A DNA stretch of 13,959 nt, taken from Bacteroidales bacterium (GTDB taxonomy: Bacteria; Bacteroidota; Bacteroidia; Bacteroidales; JAOZMU01). Position 1 is the stretch's first letter. Every line of letters starts with the position of its first letter. The stretch spans positions 1 through 13,959 of the forward strand of contig JAOZMU010000035.1 in NCBI GenBank assembly GCA_029934165.1. The letters run 5' to 3'. A program made the translations under genes and the position numbers. Positions 1 to 7,701 of the stretch are shown piece after piece. The notes under the pieces were generated by a model. The model saw only the letters and a program-made list of their open reading frames with translations. It did no database searches and was not told the DNA's origin.

Positions 1-482
1 ATTTTGTACGCAAGAAGAACTTTTTGACTGTAAACTACTTATGAAACATGCCGACGTTGGAGTCTCAAATCAATACAAATTTCAATTTAAAGTTCGAACC
101 GGAAAGCATAAGTTTACAGATTGGAAATGTTGGAATGAATGATGTTTCATGGGCAAAAGGAGCGACACACTTAAAAGTGAAATTAGTTATTTTGTGCATT
201 CCAAGTTTAAACAGTTTTGGATTGAATGCAAAAGCAGATATTCCACAAGTTCCTGAGTATCAAATTGTAACAGCAGAAGAATTGGTTGCAAAAGGTGAAG
301 AAGCGTTAAATCTTGATCAAATTAGTATTGAAGCGAATATAGAACCTGCTACAAATTCTGGTTATGTGGAACAAATGGCATTTGCAAGTATCGAGTTTTT
401 TCAAGAAGTGAACGGAGAGATGTATCACATGTCGGCGACAGGCAGCAATGCAATTGTCTTGATGGGTATATATGGTTTCTAA
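1..482 (+). pseudogene. C-terminal half of a conserved Bacteroidetes protein of unknown function, probably interrupted
   Basis: The intact open part runs from an ATG at 48 to a TAA at 480-482 (144 aa). No function is known to me. The C-terminus (GATHLKV, then IEFFQEVNGEMY, then a small hydrophobic end) resembles, from memory, Bacteroidetes hypothetical proteins of roughly 230-260 aa that end in a similar FFQEVNG motif. This ORF would be only their C-terminal half. The same frame is open upstream from base 3 to 41 (FVRKKNFLTVNYL), then hits a TGA at 42-44, two codons before the ATG. No convincing ribosome site precedes the ATG, and none is expected if translation once came from further left. 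The best reading is a longer gene broken by a nonsense mutation or deletion, with its 5' part outside the window. The alternative is a genuinely short protein starting at 48. The family match is recalled, not computed. A good terminator follows directly. Confidence 0.5.
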
Positions 483-491
483 AAAACAATG

Positions 492-524
492 AAAAAGAGG
501 GATTTAGAAGTCTCTCTTTTTTTT
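492..524 (+). terminator. Rho-independent terminator after the left-edge gene
   Basis: The stem pairs 492-502 (AAAAAGAGGGA) with 511-521 (TCTCTCTTTTT): 11 bp with one G-T wobble and an 8-nt loop (503-510). A run of eight T occupies 517-524. It starts ten bases after the stop codon at 480-482, as expected for an intrinsic terminator reading rightward. The A-rich left arm means it may also work partly in the other direction. Confidence 0.75.
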
Positions 525-540
525 AAAAAATAAAGAAGTT

Positions 541-786
541 ATGAAAGGAGATGATATAATAATTTTAGTTTTATTAGTATTTATATGTATTATAACACTA
601 ATATTATTGTCTTTTTTATGTTTAATAACACTAGCAAATTATATAGAAAGAAAAAAACGAGCTAAAGATACACAAAAAAAATACAAAAGATGTTTGGACA
701 AATTGATGAAAATGCAAAAATATAGAGATAGTCAAAACAAAAAAATCGCCAAAGAAATAATAAAAATTATTCTGTTTTTTCGTTAA
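541..786 (+). CDS. Small single-pass membrane protein with a lysine-rich tail
   Basis: The ORF encodes 81 aa from the ATG at 541 to a TAA at 784-786. I do not recognise the family. Residues about 5-34 are a long, almost purely hydrophobic stretch (I, L, V, F and two Cys), consistent with one transmembrane helix or a tight hairpin. Residues about 37-74 are strongly basic (ERKKR, KKYKR, KKIAK) and predicted helical, so this part should face the cytoplasm. No cleavable signal peptide motif is seen. The coding DNA is markedly more AT-rich than the two giant genes. It lies 16 bp after the preceding terminator, so it needs its own promoter or read-through. Only a weak A/G-rich stretch (aaagaag) precedes the start. 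The clean membrane-plus-basic-tail pattern favours a real gene, but a chance ORF in AT-rich DNA is not excluded. Confidence 0.5.
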   Translation: MKGDDIIILVLLVFICIITLILLSFLCLITLANYIERKKRAKDTQKKYKRCLDKLMKMQKYRDSQNKKIAKEIIKIILFFR

Positions 787-841
787 ATTCTTTTAAAAGT
801 TAGATTGTTATCTTTTGTAAACTAAAAATAACTTAAAGCTC

Positions 842-871
842 TTTGACATAATGAATTAAATGATAAACCTG
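842..871 (+). promoter_or_regulatory. Candidate Bacteroidetes-type promoter, rightward
   Basis: TTTG at 842-845 is followed after 18 bp by TAAACCTG (864-871). The Bacteroidetes consensus is TTTG at -33 and TAnnTTTG at -7, so the second box matches at TA, T and G. No gene begins downstream on this strand, so any transcript would be non-coding or vestigial. The preceding AGCTC is also found before the second TTTG box. Confidence 0.3.
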
Positions 872-1051
872 AAAGAAAAGAAAAGTATAAAAGTCTTGCA
901 AAACAGGTTAAAATGCCGTTATTGTAGGGTATAAGTAATAATTAGCAATCTATCTTTATTTAGATAAATCGTTGATATATAGAAAGTAAAAATAAAAATA
1001 AATAGAAAAGTATTAAAGAATTTTTACAGAAGCATATCGTTTTTTGAGTTC

Positions 1052-1083
1052 TTTGCAATGTGTTAAATATCAGGATATAAGGG
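1052..1083 (+). promoter_or_regulatory. Candidate rightward promoter just before the left inverted-repeat arm
   Basis: TTTG at 1052-1055, a 20-bp spacer, then TATAAGGG at 1076-1083 give a partial match to TTTG / TAnnTTTG. The predicted start would fall at about 1085-1090, the beginning of the 18-bp repeat arm. No coding region follows in the present orientation: a transcript would run into the 3' flank of the giant operon, antisense to it. If the segment between the repeat arms were inverted, this box would stand upstream of the 2060-aa adhesin gene. Confidence 0.3.
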
Positions 1084-1084
1084 C

Positions 1085-1102
1085 GAAGTCAGAAACTTGA
1101 GT
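1085..1102 (+). repeat. Left arm of a perfect 18-bp inverted repeat flanking the giant operon
   Basis: The sequence GAAGTCAGAAACTTGAGT is the exact reverse complement of 13906-13923. Some similarity continues beyond the core: CAATTAA follows here, and TAAATTAA follows in the other copy read in the same direction. An 18-bp match between two short non-coding stretches is not expected by chance. No target-site duplication or transposase accompanies it. Confidence 0.85.
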
Positions 1103-1105
1103 CAA

Positions 1106-1173
1106 TTAATAATCAATGTATTATTATTTTTCAGGTTATATTTTTGCTATTATCCAAGATAATTGATTATTAA
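1106..1173. repeat. 12-bp perfect inverted repeat around a 44-bp AT-rich centre
   Basis: TTAATAATCAAT (1106-1117) is the exact reverse complement of ATTGATTATTAA (1162-1173). The right arm sits in AGATAATTGATTATTAA (1158-1174 region). That stretch is repeated, with three changes, as AGATAATCAACTATTAA starting at 1197. The elements could fold as a long RNA stem or be nested protein-binding sites. AT richness makes short palindromes commoner, so function is uncertain. Confidence 0.5.
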
Positions 1174-1197
1174 GAAATAACAAATTCCTAACATGCA

Positions 1198-1237
1198 GAT
1201 AATCAACTATTAAATAGTTAATATCAGTTGTTTTTTT
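1198..1237 (+). terminator. Candidate rightward terminator hairpin with T7
   Basis: AACTATT (1205-1211) and AATAGTT (1213-1219) form a palindrome. The outer bases GATA (1198-1201) and TATC (1222-1225) also pair. Five bases later comes a run of seven T (1231-1237). An alternative stem, CAACT (1204-1208) with AGTTG (1226-1230), abuts the T-run directly. Both stems are AT-rich and weak. The T-run serves the plus strand only, which fits a short rightward transcript better than the giant operon on the minus strand. Confidence 0.35.
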
Positions 1238-1261
1238 GTCCAATAGTTTTTGGGCTTTGGT

Positions 1262-4200
1262 TTATCTAATTATTGTAACAGAACCAGAAACAGGTGCAAC
1301 TCCTGCGTGATTTATGTTTATCACATAATAATACGTACCAAGTGGCAAGCGTCCGCCACCAAATGTTCCGTCCCAAGGGTCATCATCGCCACGATATGAA
1401 ACGAGCAGTTTTCCATAACGGTCGAAAACTTGAATGGTTGCATCGGGAAATAAGTCAATGCCCTCAATCATCCAAACATCGTTTACTCCATCGTCGTTTG
1501 GCGAAAACGAGTTGAAAGTCTCGACGCAGGCATCGAACAATAAATTTATGTGTACATCTTTGCTTGTCTGACAGTTATGGGCATCTGTAATTGTGATTGA
1601 ATAAATTCCGGCTGCCAAATCTTCTAATTTTGGCTCGTCAGAATTATTGCTCCATGCGTAAATATACGGTTCTGTTCCACCCTGTACTGCCAATTCTATA
1701 CTTCCGTTTTCTTTTATCTCGCAACTTGCATCGACAACGATTGTGTTCAAAACAAGTGGGTCTGGTTCGAGCAACATTACGCTGGCTTCGTGTAGGCAAT
1801 TATTTATGTCTGTGATACTTACATGATATTCTCCTTGCGAAAGCTCCGACAAATCTTCTGTGGTTTCGTGGTTCGACCAAACTATTGCATAAGGCTGAGT
1901 TCCACCAAAAACGCCCATATCAATTATGCCATCTGTGTCGCCGGAACAACTAATGGCAAATTCAAACTCTGTTGTAATTTCAAAAGGCTCGGTTATTACT
2001 ACCGTATCATTTTTTATACAACCATTTTCATCTGTAACTATAAGGCTATATTCGCCAGCGACAAGGTTTTCCAAACTGTGAGCCGTAGAACTATTCGACC
2101 ATAAAGAAGAATATTGAGGCACACCGCCAGTAATATTTATTGTGATTGAGCCATCGTTTCCTCCGTTGCAACGAACATCGACAATACTTTTCTCGATTTC
2201 TATGTTGTTTGGCTGCACCAAAGACGTTTCCTGCTCGACAACACAACCATTTAAGTCTGTGATAGTTACATTATAATCATCAGATGATAATCCGCTTTGA
2301 TTTTGCTCGGTAGAACCATTCGACCAAAGTATTTGATAATCTGGTGTTCCACCGTCAATTTCGAGGATTATTTCGCCTTCGTTTGCTCCAAAACATACAT
2401 TATCCAAAACCGAAAGAGAAGCCTCTAACGCAGTTTCGGGCTGAGTGATTTGCACCAAAGTATCTAACGTACAGCCATTAACATCTGTTATTGATAATTC
2501 ATAATCTCCTTCCGAAATATTTTCTAATCCGATATTTTCTACTCCGTTTGACCAAATATAATTGTATGGCTCGACACCGCCAGAAACTTCTGGTTCGATA
2601 GAGCCAGTTTCATTTCCAAAGCAATCGACATTGGTTGAAGAAAAGTTTGTAAAATCTAGCCCAAATGCTGGTTGCTCGATAACCACGCTATCAATGGCAA
2701 CGCAGTTGTTTTGGTCGGTTATGGTAATCATGTAAACTCCAGCCGTCAGGTGAAATAAGTCCTCTGTTTCTGCATCGTTAGACCACAGATAGCCGTAAGG
2801 CGAAACACCACCCACAACAGTCAAATCGACAGAACCGACCGTGTCTCCTGTGCAAACTAAATCTATTTTTGTGAAAGACATTTCGATTGCTGCATTTGGC
2901 TGAAAAACCTCAATACTATCAGTCAGAATGCAACCGTTATCATCGGTTACAACTACCGTATAAACGCCCGATTCAAGACCATTAATATCTTGAGTTTCAG
3001 CATCATTAGACCATAAATAATTATAAGGACGTATGCCGCCAACTACCGATAAATCTATCGTTCCTGTTGCATCGCCATGACACAAAACCTCGTTTGGTGC
3101 AAAGGCAACTTCAACTATCGAATCTGGCTCTGTCAACAAATATTCGCCTTGGGTCTGACAACCTCTTTCATCGGTTACGACAACAGAAAAAGTTCCAATA
3201 CTCAGACTGTCAGCAACTTCCTCAGTATCATTATTAGACCACTCAAAATTATAAGGCGAAGTTCCACCGAAAACATCAATATCAATTTGTCCATCGCTGC
3301 CATTTCGGCAATTTATATTTGATAAATCGAAGTTTGAAATATTTAACTCATAGTCGGGTTGGGTTACAATAAAATCCTGAACTTCGGTACAACCACTGTT
3401 ATCGGTAACTTCGATAGAATAGTGTCCGGCTGGCAGGCTGGTAATATCCTCTGTTACAGTTGTTCCGTCCGACCAAACAAATGTATAGCCCGGATTTCCG
3501 CCAGAAACGGAAACGTCCAATCCGCCATCGCTGCGACCGATGCAGCTTACAGGGATTTCTGTTGCGGTAATTTGTATCGAAGCCGAAATTTCTGTTGACA
3601 CAACTGCCTCACATTCATTATCATCTGTTACAACAACCTCGAACACGCCCGGCGAAAGGTCTGTCAAATCTTCGGTCATTGCGCCATTCGACCATAAAAA
3701 GCTGTACGGCGAATTTCCATCGACAACAGTTAAATCTATTGTTCCGTTATCAACCCCATGACAATCGACATTTGTCTGTGCCAAAGACAGTTGCATGGCT
3801 GTTGGTGGCTCCGACAGAATAAACGAAGTGTCTAATAAACAGCCATTGGCATCGGTTGCGACAATTGAATATGTGCCGGCAAAAAGTGTGTCAATATCTT
3901 CGGACGTTTCGTTGTTCGACCATAAAAAAGTATAAGGCGAAGTTCCTCCAACCAAAGACATTTCAATCGAACCACCGCTTGTTCCGTGGCAAAGTACATT
4001 TTGGGTTTCGATATTGATTACGGAAAGCTCGAATTGAGGCTGCGAAATATAAATGGTTGTATCAATCTCGCAAAGATTTGCATCGACAATAGTTGCAATG
4101 TAAGTGCCTGTTACTAAGTCAGATAAGATTTCTGATGTTTCTCCATTATTCCAATTTACAGAATATGGCAACGTCCCACCAGAAAGCTCAAGAGAGATGT

Positions 4201-7200
4201 TTCCAGAATTTTCGTCATGGCATAAAACATTATCAACCAAAGATATAACAGAAAAGACTTCTTCTGGCTGCGTAATTTCAACACTATCCTGTATTGTACA
4301 ACCGTAATCGTCCTCAAGATTAATATAATATTTTCCTGCCTCAAGATTTACCAAATCCTCGATTACTGCGCCATTCGACCATGAGAAATTATAATTTGGA
4401 GTGCCGCCCAAAACAGTCATATCAATTTGTGCCGAATTATTGTTTCGACAATCGACATTGATAACATCGAAAGCAAGCGATAACGGAGCAGTGGGCTGAA
4501 TTATTTCCAATGTTGTATCTGTGTTACAGCCATTTGCATCGGTGATATGTAGCGAATAAAAGCCCGCAGTAAGCGTGTCGATATTTGAAATTGTATCGTT
4601 TGTGTTCCAAAGCAAATCGTAAGGAGCAGTACCGCCAGAAACATCTAACGCGATAGCTCCATCATCGAAACCAAAACAAGTTATATTATTCTGTATCAGG
4701 TTATTAATTTGAATAGGAAATTGTGGTTGCTCAACGATAATACTATCTGCTTTTTGGCAACCATTCAAATCTGTTACAATTACGGTGTATTTTCCAGCTC
4801 CAACACTTTGCATATCCTCTGTCGTTGCGCCGTTCGACCATAAAAACGAATAATCTGTTATGCCTCCAGTTATGGTTAAATCTATGGTTGCTGTCAGTGA
4901 ATCGTAACAAACAATATCTGTTTTTGTGAGGCTAAGAACCAGACTATCAGCCGGTTCGGAAATTGTAACGGAATCTTGAACCACGCAACCATTTGTATCG
5001 GCAACAGAAACAAAATATTGACCTGCAACAAGCTCATTATTAAGCTCATTCTGAACAGAATTAGACCATAAAACCTGATACGGAGCATCGCCACCCGAGA
5101 TTAAAAGATTTGCGCTTCCTGTTGCCGTGCCTGTGCATAAAACATTGTCATAATCTATGGTAGTTGCCAACATTACTGCCGGCTCGGTAATTGTGAAAGC
5201 CGAATCTACGACACACCCAAAAGCGTCAGTAACAAGGACTTCGTAAGTTCCAGCCGGAAGACTATCTGCATCTTCGATAAAATCGCCGTTCGACCACTCG
5301 AAAGAATACGGCACTGTTCCACCGCTCATAGTCAGGTCTATAACGCCATCTTCGCCGCCATGACATTTGGTTTTATATATCTTAGTGTTATTTACGTCAA
5401 AGTAAAAATACGGCTCATAGATTTCCGTGTCAAAACTTTCTACGCAGCCTGCATCATCTGTTATTTGAACAGTGTAACTACCTGAAGTTAAATCGGTAAT
5501 CAAAGCCGTTGTTTCGCCATCACCCCAAAGGAAAGAATATCCGGCAGTTCCGCCCGAAGGCAAAACCTCGATTTGAGCAATCGTATCTCCTTTGCATTTC
5601 AGATTTTCTATTGCGAAATTTGGTTTTATTGAGTCGGGCGTTTCAACCTCGATAACTTTCATCATCGTACAGTTGTTTGCATCTGTTATCGTAATGGTAT
5701 AATTTCCAGTAACTAAGCCCGAAATATCTTCCGTAATTTCTGTGTTAGACCACTCGAAAGTATAATCTGGCGTGCCTCCAAGCGGGGTCAAATTTATTGC
5801 ACCATCGTTTCCGCCAAAGCAAGTTACCGGCGTTGAAACAACTGTCGAGCGAATTGCTGGTGGATTGAGAATTGTAAAAGCCTGAGAATTTACACAGCCT
5901 CTATCATCTTGAATATAAGCCGAATAATTACCCGGCGCGAGGTTTACAAAAACAGGGTCGGTTGTGAATGTGGCATTATCCAACGAAAACTCATAAGGAG
6001 CTAAACCCGATGACCCCGAAAGAGTTACGAAGCCATTGTTTTGCGAGTTGCAGCCATTGTTTGTGATGATTGATGTAAATTCGGGTTTTGGGTGAACCGT
6101 AATAACAACCTCATCGGTTGCTGTACAGCCACTTACATCTGTTATCTCGACAGAATATGTTCCGCTTGTGTTGACAAACAATTTGCGTGTTTCGCTGTCA
6201 TCAGACCACAGATAACTGGCAAATCCGGCTCCTGCATCAAGCAAGCCAGAGCCACAAAGAATGCGGTCTTCGCCCAAATCTACGGTAGGATTATAAATAT
6301 TTACAACACGAACAACCGTGTCAATTTGTCCGTTGACAAAGCTCGTAATAAGCTCAACCTCATACTCTCCTGCCGAAGAATAAACATGAGAAGGACTAAA
6401 AATCGAAGACGTGTTTGCTGTGCCGGAGGCAGGGTCGTCAAAATCCCAACTTACGGAAAGCAAATCGGTTGTCGTACCGATAGTAAAATTTGTTGTCTCG
6501 CCAAAACAGATATTCTCAAACGCAAATTGAGGCGTAAAAAAATAACTTTGGATAAATGTTGGCAACCCAAAATTGGACATCGCACCTAAATTAATAGCCG
6601 AAGCATTGTAGTTACAAGCTGTGCCAGCCTCATTTGGCGAAGCAATTGCGCCAAGAGAAGTCGATGTATGAGAGACGTAAACTTTTTCATCGGGACCAAC
6701 CTGCACCGAGCCAAAATTATTGAAATTTGATGAACCTAATTCGACTTGATTATTTGAATTATTCAAATCAAACTGATATAATTTTGATGTTCCATTTCGC
6801 ATCCATGTCGAGATGTACATTTTGCTTCCGTCCGGCGAAAACTCTACACCGTAAGGCTCAATAATCGAAAGCGAATTTTCGAATCGTAGCCCTCCTGTTT
6901 GGTTATTAAATTTAAAGGATTCAACTAAATCGCTTTTTGTTATAGCCAGCGCAAGTCTTTTGCCGTCTGGCGATGCTTTTATGTATCCACGCGAGCTTCC
7001 CGTTTCGCCGCACATATCGTATGGGTCGTTTGACCCTGTGTGAATAGAGCCTGTGCTTGAAATTACGGGCGTATCTTGCAATCCATCGGCGGTTATTAGG
7101 TAAGAATAAAAATTATTATTATGATAGCCGTGTGTTATTACCCAAATATCACGGTTATTATAATGTAAAACTGCCGAGATTTTCTCTGCCACCATATCTT

Positions 7201-7657
7201 GCAAGTGAACATTTTTTGTTGTTACTGCGCCAAGTCCCCCACCCTCAGTCATATCGACGATGGAGTAATTCATTCCGTTGGCAAGCCCGTTTTGGCAAGC
7301 ATCGACAGTAAAAATGAAGAACTTGTCGGCGTTTGAAGGTTGCGGAACAATTACAGCCGACTGGGTCGAAGATGGGTCGCCGAGCAAACCTAAGCCATTA
7401 GACATAATAATATTATTACTATTCCACACTTTCATTCCGTCCGTATAAAACAGCAAATCTCCGTCTGCATCGGATATTGATGCGCAGCCTTCGAGAATTG
7501 TCATTCCGCTACCAGAGAGCAACGCCGGCGAACCCGAATTGAATGTTATTCCGGCATAATCGCCAAAATACCAGTTGTTTGCCTGCCCTTGTGCTTGGGC
7601 TTTTTCCGTAATAAATAAACTACTCAGAATGATAATAAATATTATACGAATTTTCAT
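1262..7657 (-). CDS. Giant T9SS-exported SprB-repeat adhesin with beta-propeller, PKD and Ig-like head
   Basis: The protein has 2131 aa. Residues 1-22 are a signal peptide (basic MKIR start, hydrophobic core, cleavage after AQA before Q23). Residues about 24-375 look like a beta-propeller: NWYFGDYAGITF opening, then repeated blade motifs including two SPDG (about 230 and 275) and VGPDEKVY. Residues about 383-455 are a PKD-like domain (VSWDFDDP, then HVYSSAGEYEV). About 457-522 is an Ig-like module (VDLGEDRILC ... YLWSD ... GTYSVEITD). Twenty SprB repeats fill 525-2043. The CHU_C/TIGR04131-type domain follows (2044-2131: SFSPNDDGVND, VFDRYGK, PLGTYYYV, final IIR), the type B T9SS sorting signal. 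The expected place is the cell surface or secreted, acting in adhesion, gliding or matrix binding; this role is inferred from Flavobacterium johnsoniae SprB. It follows the 2060-aa paralogue by 44 bp, so co-transcription is likely. No Shine-Dalgarno site is visible, which is normal for the phylum. No PorP/SprF partner gene lies in the window. It should not be called sprB: that protein is far larger. Confidence 0.92.
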   Translation of the reverse strand: MKIRIIFIIILSSLFITEKAQAQGQANNWYFGDYAGITFNSGSPALLSGSGMTILEGCASISDADGDLLFYTDGMKVWNSNNIIMSNGLGLLGDPSSTQSAVIVPQPSNADKFFIFTVDACQNGLANGMNYSIVDMTEGGGLGAVTTKNVHLQDMVAEKISAVLHYNNRDIWVITHGYHNNNFYSYLITADGLQDTPVISSTGSIHTGSNDPYDMCGETGSSRGYIKASPDGKRLALAITKSDLVESFKFNNQTGGLRFENSLSIIEPYGVEFSPDGSKMYISTWMRNGTSKLYQFDLNNSNNQVELGSSNFNNFGSVQVGPDEKVYVSHTSTSLGAIASPNEAGTACNYNASAINLGAMSNFGLPTFIQSYFFTPQFAFENICFGETTNFTIGTTTDLLSVSWDFDDPASGTANTSSIFSPSHVYSSAGEYEVELITSFVNGQIDTVVRVVNIYNPTVDLGEDRILCGSGLLDAGAGFASYLWSDDSETRKLFVNTSGTYSVEITDVSGCTATDEVVITVHPKPEFTSIITNNGCNSQNNGFVTLSGSSGLAPYEFSLDNATFTTDPVFVNLAPGNYSAYIQDDRGCVNSQAFTILNPPAIRSTVVSTPVTCFGGNDGAINLTPLGGTPDYTFEWSNTEITEDISGLVTGNYTITITDANNCTMMKVIEVETPDSIKPNFAIENLKCKGDTIAQIEVLPSGGTAGYSFLWGDGETTALITDLTSGSYTVQITDDAGCVESFDTEIYEPYFYFDVNNTKIYKTKCHGGEDGVIDLTMSGGTVPYSFEWSNGDFIEDADSLPAGTYEVLVTDAFGCVVDSAFTITEPAVMLATTIDYDNVLCTGTATGSANLLISGGDAPYQVLWSNSVQNELNNELVAGQYFVSVADTNGCVVQDSVTISEPADSLVLSLTKTDIVCYDSLTATIDLTITGGITDYSFLWSNGATTEDMQSVGAGKYTVIVTDLNGCQKADSIIVEQPQFPIQINNLIQNNITCFGFDDGAIALDVSGGTAPYDLLWNTNDTISNIDTLTAGFYSLHITDANGCNTDTTLEIIQPTAPLSLAFDVINVDCRNNNSAQIDMTVLGGTPNYNFSWSNGAVIEDLVNLEAGKYYINLEDDYGCTIQDSVEITQPEEVFSVISLVDNVLCHDENSGNISLELSGGTLPYSVNWNNGETSEILSDLVTGTYIATIVDANLCEIDTTIYISQPQFELSVINIETQNVLCHGTSGGSIEMSLVGGTSPYTFLWSNNETSEDIDTLFAGTYSIVATDANGCLLDTSFILSEPPTAMQLSLAQTNVDCHGVDNGTIDLTVVDGNSPYSFLWSNGAMTEDLTDLSPGVFEVVVTDDNECEAVVSTEISASIQITATEIPVSCIGRSDGGLDVSVSGGNPGYTFVWSDGTTVTEDITSLPAGHYSIEVTDNSGCTEVQDFIVTQPDYELNISNFDLSNINCRNGSDGQIDIDVFGGTSPYNFEWSNNDTEEVADSLSIGTFSVVVTDERGCQTQGEYLLTEPDSIVEVAFAPNEVLCHGDATGTIDLSVVGGIRPYNYLWSNDAETQDINGLESGVYTVVVTDDNGCILTDSIEVFQPNAAIEMSFTKIDLVCTGDTVGSVDLTVVGGVSPYGYLWSNDAETEDLFHLTAGVYMITITDQNNCVAIDSVVIEQPAFGLDFTNFSSTNVDCFGNETGSIEPEVSGGVEPYNYIWSNGVENIGLENISEGDYELSITDVNGCTLDTLVQITQPETALEASLSVLDNVCFGANEGEIILEIDGGTPDYQILWSNGSTEQNQSGLSSDDYNVTITDLNGCVVEQETSLVQPNNIEIEKSIVDVRCNGGNDGSITINITGGVPQYSSLWSNSSTAHSLENLVAGEYSLIVTDENGCIKNDTVVITEPFEITTEFEFAISCSGDTDGIIDMGVFGGTQPYAIVWSNHETTEDLSELSQGEYHVSITDINNCLHEASVMLLEPDPLVLNTIVVDASCEIKENGSIELAVQGGTEPYIYAWSNNSDEPKLEDLAAGIYSITITDAHNCQTSKDVHINLLFDACVETFNSFSPNDDGVNDVWMIEGIDLFPDATIQVFDRYGKLLVSYRGDDDPWDGTFGGGRLPLGTYYYVININHAGVAPVSGSVTIIR
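1529..6085 (-). repeat. Array of 20 SprB repeats in the 2131-aa protein, with a three-repeat superperiod
   Basis: Each repeat is about 76 aa with the pattern C-x-G-x2-(D/N)G-x-I-x-(L/V)-x3-GG-x2-PY-x3-WSN-x-(E/T)T-E-x-(I/L)-x2-L-x2-G-x-Y-x3-(I/V)TD-x-NGC, then a strand and a QP or EP linker. Two Cys about 50 residues apart recur in every repeat. Repeat 1 is divergent (FSLDNATF in place of the WSN segment). From repeat 4 on, every third repeat starts with an aromatic residue. These starts are at nucleotides 5407, 4720, 4033, 3352, 2665 and 1984, giving units of 687, 687, 681, 687 and 681 bp. The sixth unit is a shortened final pair next to the sorting domain. These are protein-level repeats; the DNA copies have diverged. 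Confidence 0.9.
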
Positions 7658-7701
7658 GTCGGTAATTTAAGTTTTTATATTTATGCTTAATTTATTAAAC
7701 C
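7658..7701 (-). other. 44-bp spacer between the two giant genes
   Basis: The spacer is very AT-rich. On the plus strand it holds an imperfect inverted repeat, TAATTTAAG near 7665 with CTTAATTTA near 7686 (8 of 9 pairs, 14-nt loop), with no T-run. It is too short for a full separate promoter plus leader, which supports one transcript from the upstream gene into the downstream one. The hairpin could affect mRNA processing or attenuation, but it is weak. Confidence 0.5.

Larger units (their letters stand above)
787..1261. other. 475-bp AT-rich intergenic region without a supportable gene
   Basis: No convincing coding frame is seen on either strand. The region holds two related TTTG promoter-like sequences (837-871 and 1047-1083), one arm of the 18-bp inverted repeat (1085-1102), a 12-bp inverted repeat (1106-1117 with 1162-1173), and a palindromic hairpin followed by seven T (1198-1237). 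On the minus strand it is also the 3' flank of the giant-gene operon, whose stop codon is at 1262-1264. No minus-strand intrinsic terminator with a T-run is seen directly after that stop. Confidence 0.7.

Noticed and set aside
2..148. Open +2 frame at the left edge
   Set aside because: About 48 codons with no stop could be a second reading of the left gene, but the family-like motifs (GATH, FFQEVNG) are in the frame of the 48-482 ORF, and the residues in the +2 frame look unremarkable.
837..1070. CTTTGACAT-type motif as a leader of an rRNA operon or a CRISPR array
   Set aside because: No rRNA, tRNA or direct-repeat/spacer pattern follows within the window. It is kept only as a promoter-like element.
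6092..6589. 165-aa plus-strand ORF, Lys/Arg/Cys-rich
   Set aside because: It lies wholly antisense to the propeller/PKD/Ig part of the 2131-aa protein, has no recognisable domain, and its composition is what the complement of that coding frame gives.
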